From Psychrobium sp. MM17-31 (GTDB lineage: Bacteria > Pseudomonadota > Gammaproteobacteria > Enterobacterales > Psychrobiaceae), in NCBI RefSeq assembly GCF_022347785.1, contig NZ_JAKRGA010000001.1, positions 868,001 through 932,000 on the forward strand: 64,000 nt of DNA, given 5' to 3'. The notes beneath the pieces were generated by a model. The model searched no databases. It worked only from the letters and a program-made list of their open reading frames with translations, and had not been told where the DNA came from. Each line of letters begins with the position of its first letter. Position 1 is the stretch's first letter. The translations under genes and the position numbers were made by a program. This document shows, one piece after another, positions 49,778 through 60,602 of the stretch.

Positions 49778-50553
49778 TTAGTTTCTCCTGGGGAATTGAA
49801 CTCAGCGAGTGCTGCGTATTTATGAAAGGCATATTGGCCAAGAACGATGGCCATCATTAGACCGCGCCAGCCATCAAGAAAGCCAAGGCGCAGCAAGTAT
49901 TGCTGAATAAAATCAGTAAAGAAGCGTAAACACGCATAGGGCATAGACGCGGTCTTTCCTTTGTCGTGCTTCTCTTTTGCTAACAAACAGGCATATTTGA
50001 GGTGTTTTTCTTGCACGTGTTGATAATTGCGCCAACTGTAATGAGCAAGACCATGACGCAGCGTTAACGACCTTTTATTGGGGAGTAATAAGGTTTCGTG
50101 TACTTGGCGATTTTTAAAAGACGCGCCAGTTTTTAAAAATAACTTACCTTGTGGTGAGGCGTAGCGCCCAAACTTGAGCGGTTTACCAAAGAAATAGGTA
50201 TACCATTTAAATTGGATAACATTGACGTCAATATCTCGCTGAGACAACACTTCATCGACCTCATTTTTGAGGTCGTTAGACATCACTTCATCGGCGTCAA
50301 TGTTTAACACCCAATCATGCTGACATCGCTTTAAAGCTCGATTGCGCTGCTGCCCATAACCCGGCCAGTCAGTTTGATGGACGGTGGCATAACGCTTGGC
50401 AATTTCAACTGTGTTATCTGTAGAGCCTGAGTCTAAAACAATCAGCTCATCAACCCAGCCCGCTAATGATGCAAGACAGCGCTCAATACGATCTTCTTCA
50501 TTGCAAGCAATGACAAAACAAGAGATAGGATATTTTCGGCAATGACTAGCCAT
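49774..50553 (-). CDS. GT2-family glycosyltransferase (WaaE/KdtX-like)
   Basis: 259 residues, first gene of the three-gene glycosyltransferase unit. Same layout as its downstream paralogue: ISCFVIACNEEDRIERCLAS, VLDSGSTDNTVEIAKRYATV, VLNIDADEVMS, and a C-terminal membrane-associating stretch FTDFIQQYLLRLGFLDGWRG. WaaE-type enzymes add glucose to the inner-core heptose of lipopolysaccharide; an equivalent role is likely but not proven. Overlaps the next gene by 4 nt. It lies downstream of purA, separated by the purA terminator. Confidence 0.88.
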   Translation of the reverse strand: MASHCRKYPISCFVIACNEEDRIERCLASLAGWVDELIVLDSGSTDNTVEIAKRYATVHQTDWPGYGQQRNRALKRCQHDWVLNIDADEVMSNDLKNEVDEVLSQRDIDVNVIQFKWYTYFFGKPLKFGRYASPQGKLFLKTGASFKNRQVHETLLLPNKRSLTLRHGLAHYSWRNYQHVQEKHLKYACLLAKEKHDKGKTASMPYACLRFFTDFIQQYLLRLGFLDGWRGLMMAIVLGQYAFHKYAALAEFNSPGETK

Positions 50554-50623
50554 TACAATGCCCCAATAGCTTAACTAGGGCACCAATTTATCGTTATAGC
50601 AGTCGAAAAAATGTCAGGAAAAA

Positions 50624-50650
50624 CAAAAAAGCCCCGCGAGAGCGAGGCCT
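50624..50650 (-). terminator. Terminator of purA
   Basis: GCCCCGC-GAGA-GCGAGGC stem (one mismatch); the adjoining A-run at 50625-50630 becomes the U-run of minus-strand transcripts. Confidence 0.88.
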
Positions 50651-50669
50651 TTAAAGCAGAGTTAACCTA

Positions 50670-51986
<1,317 letters not shown>

Positions 51987-52062
51987 TTAAAGCGGAATTC
52001 TAACAGATTTTTTCGCCAGATCTAGCAAATACTTCACTTTTATCGGCGGATCAATTCACAAG

Positions 52063-52091
52063 TTTTTCAAGGGCTAGTATCCCTTGAAAAA
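52063..52091. repeat. Hairpin-forming inverted repeat upstream of purA
   Basis: TTTTTCAAGGG / CCCTTGAAAAA, perfect 11-bp arms with a 7-nt spacer, between the chemoreceptor stop and the purA start. Neither side has a T-run beyond the stem, so it is either a weak terminator of the chemoreceptor transcript or an operator in the purA leader. Confidence 0.6.
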
Positions 52092-52127
52092 CCCTTGTTA
52101 GAGCGTAAATTTAACTATCTATTTTTA

Positions 52128-53756
52128 TTAGCTTTTTAATTTAAAGGTCGAGACCGAAGAATTAAGTTGATATACCAACTCCAAGACTTGTTGACTAGCA
52201 CTTAATGAATTCGCCGCGCCAGAAGATGTCTCACTCGACATATCACTTATTTTCGTAATACTAAATTCGATTTCATTGGCAACATCAGATTGCTGAGAAA
52301 TAGCCTCTGCCATTTCTGCGTTCATATCATTAATGCGCTGAATACCATCGATAATACTATTGAGCACTTGGTCAGTATTTTGCGCATTGGCTGACGTATC
52401 CCCTGCCAATGAAAGCGTTTTTTCCATTTGCACAGCTGACTCTTCAGCATTGACTTGCAACTTAGTAATCATATTTTGAATATCTTGGGTCGAATCATTC
52501 GTGCGCTGTGCTAATTGGCGCACCTCATCGGCAACCACCGCAAAACCTCTCCCCTGTTCACCTGCTCGCGCCGCTTCAATGGCGGCATTTAATGCCAAAA
52601 GATTCGTTTGCTCTGAAATACCTTTGATGACATCAACCACTGCGCCAATGTCGTTACTGTAATTTACTAATTCGCGGATACTCGCCGTAGTGCTATCAAC
52701 TTGCTGCTGCATCGTCATAATCGAGTCGACAGTCTTTGCCACCACTTCCTGACCATTCATGGCCTCATCAGACATTTGCTGCGCTGCAGCTGCCGTGTCT
52801 TGGGCTGATCGAACAACGCCTTCGACATTAGCACTCATTTCGGTAATTGCCGAAGCTACTAGTTCCGTCTGATGGCGCTCTGCGTCAATAGTGGTACTCG
52901 TTTGTTGAGAAATCGTCGCTACCTGTTGTGCTTGCTCTTCTAGCGACTTCGTCGCAAAGAACACATCGCTCAATAAGCTATTGAGGCGCTCCTGCATTTG
53001 TGACATTGCCAAATAAATACCTGAGCGTTTCTTGTCAGTAAAACGTGAAGTTAAGTCGCCATCGGCAATAGCATTAGAGATTTCACTTAAACGGGCAGGC
53101 TCGCCGCCTAAAGGTAAGGTAATACTGCGGGTTATTATTAACCCACCAGCAGTTACTAATATCAAGGTAAATGCTACAAATACGCCAAAACCGATTTCCG
53201 TGCTCACTAACTCGTCATGAGCATTATCGACAAATTCAGCAGCCTTTTTAAAAGCAAACTCTTCAAGATACAGTAGGCGTTGATTAATCTTGTTAACGTG
53301 CTCTTTACCTTCGTATTTGGTGATGTTGGCTGCGGCAACGCGATCGCCATTGGCGACAAGCTCAATCACCTTATCGCGAATAGGCTTCCATTGGACAATA
53401 AGTTGCTTAACTTCTTCGATTTTCGATTTATCACCTAAAAATCGCTCCTGTAATAAATCAAATTGAGCAAATACTTTCTTTTCTGATTTATCTAACGCCG
53501 TCATCGCACTACGACGTTGCTCATCACCTTTAGCCAGTACCACATCTTTCATAGAGCGATGCATCGCCGTAACACCAACTTCGATTTTTAACACTGCCGT
53601 ACTCACCGCAAAAGGATGCTTGTAGAGCTTGTCTGTCATATAGGAAAGAGAGGCCATTTTATTGGCGGAGTAAATAGCGATAGCAATCATAAAGACGGCG
53701 GGAATACCAAAACCAACAAGTAATCTGGTTTTAACACTTAGTTTAGAAAAGTCCAT
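52128..53756 (-). CDS. Methyl-accepting chemotaxis protein, 4-helix-bundle sensor (second)
   Basis: 542 residues from the ATG at 53756, preceded by TGGAGA. First transmembrane helix at about residues 12-30, a periplasmic helical bundle (about 35-185) with the 4HB_MCP-like [20 protein letters not shown], second helix at about 188-210 ([20 protein letters not shown]), HAMP ([12 protein letters not shown]), and a signalling hairpin with tip [20 protein letters not shown]. No C-terminal tether. Paralogue of the receptor at 3.2 kb, differing in the sensor. Ligand unknown; no che genes nearby. Lies between hflC and purA, both on the same strand. Confidence 0.92.
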   Translation of the reverse strand: MDFSKLSVKTRLLVGFGIPAVFMIAIAIYSANKMASLSYMTDKLYKHPFAVSTAVLKIEVGVTAMHRSMKDVVLAKGDEQRRSAMTALDKSEKKVFAQFDLLQERFLGDKSKIEEVKQLIVQWKPIRDKVIELVANGDRVAAANITKYEGKEHVNKINQRLLYLEEFAFKKAAEFVDNAHDELVSTEIGFGVFVAFTLILVTAGGLIITRSITLPLGGEPARLSEISNAIADGDLTSRFTDKKRSGIYLAMSQMQERLNSLLSDVFFATKSLEEQAQQVATISQQTSTTIDAERHQTELVASAITEMSANVEGVVRSAQDTAAAAQQMSDEAMNGQEVVAKTVDSIMTMQQQVDSTTASIRELVNYSNDIGAVVDVIKGISEQTNLLALNAAIEAARAGEQGRGFAVVADEVRQLAQRTNDSTQDIQNMITKLQVNAEESAVQMEKTLSLAGDTSANAQNTDQVLNSIIDGIQRINDMNAEMAEAISQQSDVANEIEFSITKISDMSSETSSGAANSLSASQQVLELVYQLNSSVSTFKLKS

Positions 53757-53869
53757 TTTATCTCCAAATAGACGTACCAAAAAACAACAAGAGACTACGC
53801 CATATAAAAAGGAGGCAAGCATAGCAATCTAACGCTATTATGCCATTAAGCCTTGGTAGTAGAATTGAT

Positions 53870-53905
53870 CAAAAACAAAGAACCCAGCACTTGGCTGGGT
53901 TCTTT
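53870..53905 (-). terminator. Terminator of the hfl cluster
   Basis: AAAGAACCCAGC / GCTGGGTTCTTT perfect 12-bp stem with a 5-nt loop; on the minus strand it runs into TTTGTTTTTG, ending transcription after hflC. Confidence 0.9.
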
Positions 53906-53932
53906 CATCATATAAATCAACGCGGTAAGGTA

Positions 53933-54814
53933 CTATTTAGCGTTTGGATTTTTCATGTATTTGAAGAAATCGTTGTCTGGTTTCACTACCATGACATCAG
54001 AAGAGTTTCCGAAAGATTTCTTATAAGCATCCATCGAACGCAGGAAGCTAAAGAATTCTGGATCTTTACCATAGGCGTTGGCGTAAATATCAGCTGCCTC
54101 TGCATCACCTTCACCGCGAGTAATACGCGCTGCTGAATCAGCATTCGCTAGCATAATCGCCACTTTAGCATCGATGTCTGCACGAATAATCTCTGATTGC
54201 TCTTTACCTTTCGAACGGTGCTCTTTAGCTACCGCTAAACGCTCTGCACGCATACGTTGGTAAATGCTGCTACGAACCGCTTGTGGTAGTTCAATTTGCT
54301 TAACGCGCATATCAACTAATTCAACGCCAATATCTGTTGCTTTTTCCGCAGCTTCTTTCAGCGCTTCGTCCATTAGCTCGCTACGCTCACCAGATACGAT
54401 TTGTGAAATAGTACGAGTACCGAATGAGCTACGTAGGCCATCACTGATTTTTTGCTTCAAGATGTTTTCTGCGTTGAATTTGTTACCACCGCCTGTACGT
54501 AGGTAGTAAGTAGCGAAGTCTTTAATGCGCCATTTCACGTATGAATCAACGATCAAATCTTTCTTTTCAGAAGTAACGAAACGATCTGGCTCACCGTCAA
54601 GGGTTTGAATACGCGCATCTAGCACACGTACTGAATCAACAAGCGGCAACTTCATATGCAAACCAGGTTTTACCACCATAGTTTGATCGTTGGCGTCTTT
54701 TAACACCGCCGAGAAACGCACGATAATACCGCGCTGACCTTCGTAAATAACATACAGCGAAGAGTAAGCAAAAAGCACTGCCGCCGTTAATAAGATAACA
54801 ATGATACGAACCAT
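53933..54814 (-). CDS. hflC: HflC, modulator of FtsH protease
   Basis: 293 residues. SPFH/stomatin-type inner-membrane protein with an N-terminal anchor (IIVILLTAAVLFAYSSLYVI) and a large periplasmic SPFH domain (VIYEGQRGIIVRFSAVLKD), then a helical stalk (MRAERLAVAKEHRSKGKEQS) and GEGDAEAADIYANAYGKDPEF. With HflK it forms a cage around FtsH and tunes membrane-protein degradation. Starts 3 bp after hflK and ends the cluster before a strong terminator. Confidence 0.96.
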   Translation of the reverse strand: MVRIIVILLTAAVLFAYSSLYVIYEGQRGIIVRFSAVLKDANDQTMVVKPGLHMKLPLVDSVRVLDARIQTLDGEPDRFVTSEKKDLIVDSYVKWRIKDFATYYLRTGGGNKFNAENILKQKISDGLRSSFGTRTISQIVSGERSELMDEALKEAAEKATDIGVELVDMRVKQIELPQAVRSSIYQRMRAERLAVAKEHRSKGKEQSEIIRADIDAKVAIMLANADSAARITRGEGDAEAADIYANAYGKDPEFFSFLRSMDAYKKSFGNSSDVMVVKPDNDFFKYMKNPNAK

Positions 54815-54817
54815 GAC

Positions 54818-55966
54818 TTAGTTTCTCCCTTGGCGTGATACATCGCGCGAGTAACCACGCTGAGAGTCATTAACTGTTGAAGTAGTGGTTTTAGGCACAA
54901 CAACATTATCTACCATAGAGCGTTTTGGCGCTGGCACCTTGTGCTGCTTAAGGATTTGATCCAATGGTAAGTACATCATGTTATTACCGCCGTCTACATC
55001 AACCATCACCTTGTTAGTGTTGCCGTAAACTTCCTCGATAGTCTCAAGGTAAATACGCTCACGAGTTACTTCTTTAGCGTTTTGATACGCAGGAAGCAGT
55101 TTCTCAAAACGTGCTACTTCACCTTTCGCAGCTAAAATTTGCTGCTCTTTATAAGCTTTAGCTTGCTGCTCTAGACGACGTACCTGACCACGCGCTTGTG
55201 GCTCAATACTCAATGCATAGGCTTCAGCTTCACGGATGTAACGCTCTTCATCTTCTTGTGCTGCGATTGCATCATCAAAAGAACCTTTTACTTCTTCAGG
55301 CGGACGCGCTGGAAGGAAGTTAACGTCGACAATCGCGAAACCTAAGTTATAGCTTTCAATAATCTTTTTAAGCTCAACTTCTGTCTGCTGACGTACCAGC
55401 TCACGGCCGGTAGTTAATAAGTCATCCATTGTTGTATGACCAACAACATAGCGCAAAGCACTGTCTGTGGCGTGGCTTAACGAGTTAGCAGGATCAACGG
55501 CACTAAATAAATACTGCTCAGGATTAGTCACGCGGTATTGTACGTCCATCTCAACACGTACTACGTTTTCGTCTTGTGTTAACATGAAACCCGCTGCAGG
55601 TAACGAACGAATCGCTTCAATATCTACCGGGATTACTGTATCAACAAAGGTTGGTTTCCACTTTAAGCCAGGGTCAACTTGACCAACAACTTCACCAAAG
55701 CGCAAAACAACACCGCGCTCTGCTTCTTTAATAGTGTAGAAACCACTAACGCCCCAAACTACTGCTGCCAACGCTAAGATAAGCATCAGGCCAGCGCCAG
55801 ATAAACCGCCGCCTGTGCCATTATTTGATGATTTACCACCAAACATGCCACCAAACTTTTTGTTTAAATCACCAAAAACATCACCAAGATCTGGTGGCCC
55901 TTGATCTTTGCCACCTTTATTGCCCCAAGGATCTTTGTCCTTATTTCCAGGCTCATTCCAGGCCAT
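54818..55966 (-). CDS. hflK: HflK, modulator of FtsH protease
   Basis: 382 residues. Gly-, Lys- and Asp-rich cytoplasmic N-terminus (MAWNEPGNKDKDPWGNKGGK), one transmembrane helix at about 55-75 (GAGLMLILALAAVVWGVSGF), an SPFH domain (YTIKEAERGVVLRFGEVVGQ) and a long helical stalk with EAYALSIEPQARGQVRRLEQ. The C-terminal tail is polar (PKTTTSTVNDSQRGYSRDVS). It pairs with HflC to cage FtsH. Its start lies 63 bp after hflX in the order hfq-hflX-hflK-hflC. Confidence 0.96.
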   Translation of the reverse strand: MAWNEPGNKDKDPWGNKGGKDQGPPDLGDVFGDLNKKFGGMFGGKSSNNGTGGGLSGAGLMLILALAAVVWGVSGFYTIKEAERGVVLRFGEVVGQVDPGLKWKPTFVDTVIPVDIEAIRSLPAAGFMLTQDENVVRVEMDVQYRVTNPEQYLFSAVDPANSLSHATDSALRYVVGHTTMDDLLTTGRELVRQQTEVELKKIIESYNLGFAIVDVNFLPARPPEEVKGSFDDAIAAQEDEERYIREAEAYALSIEPQARGQVRRLEQQAKAYKEQQILAAKGEVARFEKLLPAYQNAKEVTRERIYLETIEEVYGNTNKVMVDVDGGNNMMYLPLDQILKQHKVPAPKRSMVDNVVVPKTTTSTVNDSQRGYSRDVSRQGRN

Positions 55967-56029
55967 AATCGCTCCAATAATTAAAAGTAAATCTTAAATT
56001 TGCCGTAATATTATTTATCTTACAGCGTT

Positions 56030-57352
56030 TTATTCTTCTAGAGTATCACTGTCGGGGACAGGACCGTCGACATATTGTAACAACTCTTTTTCTGTTCGTT
56101 TTAACAGCTTATTCCAATCAACGAGTGGTAGTCGCACTGTCAATATCGTGTTGCCCATTTCATCATAGTCTTCACTGACCACAAAATCTGACTTGTAAAA
56201 CATACCTTTGTATTTACCAGCCACTTGAGCAGGCAACTGCAGCGTTTGTTGGACAATCTTTCCCGCCAATAATTCAGACAAGGCTTGCGACAACAACTCC
56301 ATACCTAAATCGCGTTGGGCTGAAATCCACACTCGAATTGGCACGCCTTCATCGTCGCGATCAATACGCGGCGTTAACGGCTCCTCTAACGCGTCAATTT
56401 TATTACAGACCAATAATTGTGGGATTTCGTCGGCGTCAATTTGCGACAGAACACTAGTAACTTGCTCTATATTATCTAGTTTTCTAGGATCGGCAACATC
56501 AATTACATGTAATAGTAAATCCGCCTCTTGCGTTTCTTGCAATGTCGCTTGAAACGCCGCTACTAAATCATGTGGCAAATGCCTAATAAACCCTACCGTA
56601 TCGGCGAGGATCACATCGCCAACATCTTCGATATCAATCTTTCTCAACGTAGGGTCTAGCGTCGCAAATAACTGGTCTGCCGCGTATACCGATGCTTCAG
56701 TAATGCGGTTAAACAAAGTCGATTTACCAGCATTGGTGTAACCCACTAGCGAAACTGTTGGCACTTCAGCGCGAGCTCTAGAGCGTCGGCCCTGCTCACG
56801 CTGCTTAGACACCTTATCTAAACGAGCCAAAATATTCTTGATCCGACCGCGTAATAAACGTCTATCGGTTTCAAGCTGCGTTTCACCAGGACCACGTAAA
56901 CCTATACCACCTTTTTGGCGCTCCAAGTGAGTCCAACCGCGAATAAGTCGGGTAGAAATATGACGCAGCTGTGCCAATTCAACTTGCAGTTTACCTTCAT
57001 GGGTACGTGCGCGTTGAGCAAAGATATCGAGAATAAGCGAGGTGCGATCTAACACGCGACATTGACACAATGCCTCGAGGTTTCGCTCTTGGGAAGGAGT
57101 TAACGCGTGATTGAAAATAACGACGTCGGCCTTTAATGCCGCCACGGTATCTGCAATTTCTTGAGCCTTACCACTGCCGACGAAAAACTTAGCTTGCGGA
57201 AATTGACGACTGCCCGTAACGGCGCCGCAGGTTTCAACCCCTGCAGAGGATACGAGCAGTTCTAATTCTTCTAAGTCTTCGCGATCGTCTTCTGATGAAA
57301 AATCTATATGAACAAGGACCGCCTTTTCGCCGGTCTCAAAACGATCAAACAA
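56030..57352 (-). CDS. hflX: Ribosome-associated GTPase HflX
   Basis: 440 residues if translation starts at the TTG at 57352. That start gives the family N-terminus (M)FDRFETGEKAVLVHIDF, follows AAGGA by 6 nt and lies just after the hfq stop; the longer ATG frame to 57436 runs through hfq out of frame and is probably spurious. HflX splits stalled or heat-damaged ribosomes. N-terminal substrate-binding domain, then GTPase motifs VSLVGYTNAGKSTLFNRIT (G1), ADTVGFIRHLP (G3) and VCNKID (G4), and the glycine-rich GGIGLRGPGETQLETDRR linker. Second gene of the hfq-hflX-hflK-hflC unit. Confidence 0.94.
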   Translation of the reverse strand: MFDRFETGEKAVLVHIDFSSEDDREDLEELELLVSSAGVETCGAVTGSRQFPQAKFFVGSGKAQEIADTVAALKADVVIFNHALTPSQERNLEALCQCRVLDRTSLILDIFAQRARTHEGKLQVELAQLRHISTRLIRGWTHLERQKGGIGLRGPGETQLETDRRLLRGRIKNILARLDKVSKQREQGRRSRARAEVPTVSLVGYTNAGKSTLFNRITEASVYAADQLFATLDPTLRKIDIEDVGDVILADTVGFIRHLPHDLVAAFQATLQETQEADLLLHVIDVADPRKLDNIEQVTSVLSQIDADEIPQLLVCNKIDALEEPLTPRIDRDDEGVPIRVWISAQRDLGMELLSQALSELLAGKIVQQTLQLPAQVAGKYKGMFYKSDFVVSEDYDEMGNTILTVRLPLVDWNKLLKRTEKELLQYVDGPVPDSDTLEE

Positions 57353-57362
57353 AAATGTTTCC

Positions 57363-57620
57363 TTAGTTTTCTGTGTTCTCAGCTGACTCGTCAGATTGAG
57401 CTTGCTGATGCGCATTAAACGGTCGTGCAGGCACAACAGTTGAAATAGCGTGCTTGTAAACCATTTGGCTTACCGTATTGCGCAATAAAATGACAAATTG
57501 ATCGAATGATTCAATTTGACCTTGAAGTTTAATGCCATTTACCAAGTAAATCGCTACTGGGCAGCGTTCACGGCGAAGTGCATTAAGAAATGGGTCTTGT
57601 AATGATTGTCCCTTAGCCAT
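57363..57620 (-). CDS. hfq: RNA chaperone Hfq
   Basis: 85 residues. Hexameric Sm-like protein that pairs small RNAs with mRNAs. The Sm1 motif [20 protein letters not shown] and Sm2 motif [14 protein letters not shown] are intact, with the rim arginines (RRER) and proximal-face residues Gln8, Phe39-type and Lys/His (YKHA) as in E. coli. The C-terminal tail is short (about 20 residues) and acidic. It follows miaA by 92 bp and heads the hfq-hflX-hflK-hflC genes, the conserved gammaproteobacterial order. Confidence 0.97.
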   Translation of the reverse strand: MAKGQSLQDPFLNALRRERCPVAIYLVNGIKLQGQIESFDQFVILLRNTVSQMVYKHAISTVVPARPFNAHQQAQSDESAENTEN

Positions 57621-57712
57621 AGCTAATCCTTTTCAATGTTGTTGTAATTTATAATGTTATTATTCTTAATAAACCAATCTAAAACTCAATACTTCAGAGT
57701 TTTTTCTTACAA

Positions 57713-58669
57713 TTAGTTCAACGAATCTACTACCAGTTTCATGTTTAACGCCAATGTTTGTTCGGCGTTTTCGCCCATCGGCGTTTGTAACTTAATAAGC
57801 TTATCCCATCCGCGCAGCCAAGTCATCTGACGTTTAGCTAATTGACGCGTTGCGACTATTCCGCGATAGACCATTTCATCATAATCTATATTGCCGTCTA
57901 TGTAGTCCCACATCTGGCGATAGCCAACACAGCGAATCGATGGCATATCAACATGTAAGTCACCGCGATTGTATAAGTCTCTCACTTCTTGCTCAAAGCC
58001 TTGTTTAAGCATTTGCTTATAGCGAAGTTCGATCCTTTCGTGCAATTGCGATCGCTCTGGAGGATAAATAGCAAATTGTACAATATCAAATGGCAAATCA
58101 TTATCAACTGTTTGTGTCAATTGCGTCATAGACTTTCCGCTAATGCGATAAACCTCTAATGCCCGCGACAAGCGCTGTGGGTCATTTGGATGTATGCGCT
58201 CGGCGGCAACAGGATCGACCTCTTTGAGTTGATCGTGCAACCACTGCCAACCATATTTATCGGCCTGGGCTTCTATTTCTTGACGAATTTTAGGATCAGC
58301 CTTCGGTAACGGCGATAAACCGTCAAGCAAGGCTTTAAAATACATCATGGTGCCACCAACCAATAGCGGCGTTTTGCCTCGCGCTGTAATGTCGTGCATT
58401 AATGCCAAGGCATCTTTACGAAAATCGGCAGCAGAATAAGGCACACTAGGATCGAGAATATCGATTAACGCATGCGGCGCTCGCGCCTGCTCTTGCGCAT
58501 TGGGTTTAGCACTACCAATATCAAACCCTTTGTAAATAAGCGCCGAATCAACCGAAATAATTTCACAGTTGTGTTGTTCGCTTAAGCGAATCGCCAATTC
58601 GGTTTTACCACTGGCCGTTGGTCCCATTAAGAAAATGGCTTTAGGCAGTGTTTGTTCGCTATTGCTCAT
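57713..58669 (-). CDS. miaA: tRNA dimethylallyltransferase MiaA
   Basis: 318 residues from the ATG at 58669, 6 bp after the mutL stop; a TTG two codons earlier overlaps mutL and is less likely. Transfers dimethylallyl to N6 of A37 in tRNAs that read UNN codons. P-loop [57 protein letters not shown], and the tRNA-binding [16 protein letters not shown] with [14 protein letters not shown] near the end. Length matches E. coli (316). Sits between mutL and hfq in the conserved order. Its substrate DMAPP is linked to the idi gene product. Confidence 0.96.
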   Translation of the reverse strand: MSNSEQTLPKAIFLMGPTASGKTELAIRLSEQHNCEIISVDSALIYKGFDIGSAKPNAQEQARAPHALIDILDPSVPYSAADFRKDALALMHDITARGKTPLLVGGTMMYFKALLDGLSPLPKADPKIRQEIEAQADKYGWQWLHDQLKEVDPVAAERIHPNDPQRLSRALEVYRISGKSMTQLTQTVDNDLPFDIVQFAIYPPERSQLHERIELRYKQMLKQGFEQEVRDLYNRGDLHVDMPSIRCVGYRQMWDYIDGNIDYDEMVYRGIVATRQLAKRQMTWLRGWDKLIKLQTPMGENAEQTLALNMKLVVDSLN

Positions 58670-58675
58670 TAACAA

Positions 58676-60601
58676 TTATTCGCTATTGGTTAAGGTATTA
58701 ATGGTGCTTGTAAAATCGAGCTTTGCCACAAATTTATCGCGTAATTCAATCAGCTCATCGCTAAACTCATTACCTTTACTTAACAGGGTATTTACGCTGT
58801 TAAGATCAAAGCTGACGGAGCTTACACTCGCCAACCAATCGCAAATTAATGGTGTTAACTCATCGCTTGGCAGATATTGCTGCTTATCGAGTAATTCCAA
58901 AAGCTGTGGAATTAATTGGGCAATATCTTGGTTTCTCAATTGCGACGGCACCTGTTTGACAATGATTTGGGGACGACGCAGATTAATATCAATCCCTAAG
59001 CGGCGGAAAAGTTGTTGATGATTTTCCAACTGGTCGAGAAGTGAGCTATCGAGTTTGATAGATACTGGTAATAATAGAGGCTGTGACGTGAAGCCTTGCT
59101 GCCATTTTTCCTGCAGATAACGGCTTTCAATCCAACGCGCTAGTACGGGTAAATTAACCAACTCAAAGCCTGCCTCACCTTTTACCAACAGATAATTGTC
59201 TTCGACTACGTCGAGTAACTCCCCAAAAGCAGCGCTCTTTAGGGGCAGCTTCTGCGCTTGCTGCGGGTTGTTGTCGACATGAGAAAAGGTATTAGGGAAA
59301 GGCGTCTCAATTTTCGCACTATCATTCATTAAATTTTGATAAGCGCCAGCCCCTTGGCGAATATCACGGGCGCTATGCTCTCGCTCATATTGGGGCTGAT
59401 ATTGCGATTGATACTGTGGCTGGTATTGAGGCATCTGCTGCGGTTGCGACGAGCTTCTTGGTGCAGGCTCAGTTAAATCATCAAATGACACAGGTGCTGC
59501 AGAATAGCTGCTTGTAGGCGCTGGTGTATATTGATGAGCAGGCGTTTGGGGATTAACCACAGGAGCGCTACCTTGCGCTTGTGCATCTAGCTGCGGCGCG
59601 CTCATCGCCTGTGATAAACCACTGGCTAACACTTGCGCAATTAAATCGTGGATCATGCGCGACTGATGAAAACGTACTTCGTGTTTTGCCGGATGCACAT
59701 TAACATCTACTTGAGTCGGGTCGAGCTCGATATACAGCACATAGCTCGGCACTGCACCTTCCGGTAAATAATCTTGATAAGCTTGTCTAATCGCATGATT
59801 GATTAGCTTATCGCGCATCATACGGCCATTCACATAACAAAACTGCGTATCGTTAGTCGTGCGACATGCCGCTGGCAACCCCAGCCAGCCAGAGATTTTT
59901 ATATCGTTGTGATCATTGTCGATGGCAATGGCATTATCGATAAAGCGATTGCCGCAGATAGCCGCCACTCGGCGCTCTTGCTGCGCCGTCGTTTTAGCCA
60001 CCTTTAGATTACGCAGCATTTTCTGATTGTGTTTAAGCACAAACTCGACATCGAAACGACTTAGCGCAAAGCGCTTTATTAATTCATCGATGTGATTAAA
60101 TTCGGTTTTCTCGGTGCGTAAAAAACGGCGACGAGCTGGCGTATTAAAAAACAAATCCCCAACTTCGACGCTAGTGCCTGTTGGATGCGCTGCGGGTGTT
60201 ATTTCGACCCCCATTTCACGCCCTTGGGCAAAGGCTTGCCACGCCTCGTTTTGCTCGCTCGTCTTTGAGGTGAAAGTCAAACGACTGACCGAACTAATAC
60301 TCGCTAAAGCCTCGCCGCGAAAGCCTAAAGAAACAATAGAATGCAGATCGTCAAGGTGAGATATTTTACTGGTTGCATGGCGCGAGAGTGCCAAGGTCAG
60401 TTGTGATTTTTCAACGCCGCAGCCATTATCGCGAATGCGAATTAACTTACTACCGCCTTTTTCGATATCGATATTAATTTGCGTCGCGCCAGCATCGAGG
60501 GAGTTTTCAACCAGCTCTTTAACGACAGATGCTGGACGTTCAACCACTTCACCAGCGGCAATTTGGTTCGCCAATCGCGGCGATAATAATTCGATAGCCA
60601 T
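58676..60601 (-). CDS. mutL: DNA mismatch repair protein MutL
   Basis: 641 residues. GHKL ATPase that couples MutS mismatch recognition to strand cleavage. N-terminal motifs LANQIAAGEVVERPASVVKE (motif I), DNGCGV (motif II), TSKISHLDDL, SLGFRGEALASISSVS (lid) and GTSVEVGDLFFNTPARRRF; the transducer subdomain follows to about 335. A Gln/Pro-rich linker (about 345-430, repeats of QYQPQYQSQY type) leads to a dimerisation domain lacking the DQHAxxER endonuclease motif, as expected where MutH does the nicking. Begins 1 bp after the amiB stop; ends 6 bp before miaA. Confidence 0.96.
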   Translation of the reverse strand: MAIELLSPRLANQIAAGEVVERPASVVKELVENSLDAGATQINIDIEKGGSKLIRIRDNGCGVEKSQLTLALSRHATSKISHLDDLHSIVSLGFRGEALASISSVSRLTFTSKTSEQNEAWQAFAQGREMGVEITPAAHPTGTSVEVGDLFFNTPARRRFLRTEKTEFNHIDELIKRFALSRFDVEFVLKHNQKMLRNLKVAKTTAQQERRVAAICGNRFIDNAIAIDNDHNDIKISGWLGLPAACRTTNDTQFCYVNGRMMRDKLINHAIRQAYQDYLPEGAVPSYVLYIELDPTQVDVNVHPAKHEVRFHQSRMIHDLIAQVLASGLSQAMSAPQLDAQAQGSAPVVNPQTPAHQYTPAPTSSYSAAPVSFDDLTEPAPRSSSQPQQMPQYQPQYQSQYQPQYEREHSARDIRQGAGAYQNLMNDSAKIETPFPNTFSHVDNNPQQAQKLPLKSAAFGELLDVVEDNYLLVKGEAGFELVNLPVLARWIESRYLQEKWQQGFTSQPLLLPVSIKLDSSLLDQLENHQQLFRRLGIDINLRRPQIIVKQVPSQLRNQDIAQLIPQLLELLDKQQYLPSDELTPLICDWLASVSSVSFDLNSVNTLLSKGNEFSDELIELRDKFVAKLDFTSTINTLTNSE

Positions 60602-60602
60602 A

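Noticed and set aside
53840-54136. 98-codon plus-strand frame over the hflC 3' end and its terminator
   Set aside because: Begins across a terminator hairpin and runs antisense to hflC; no ribosome-binding site.
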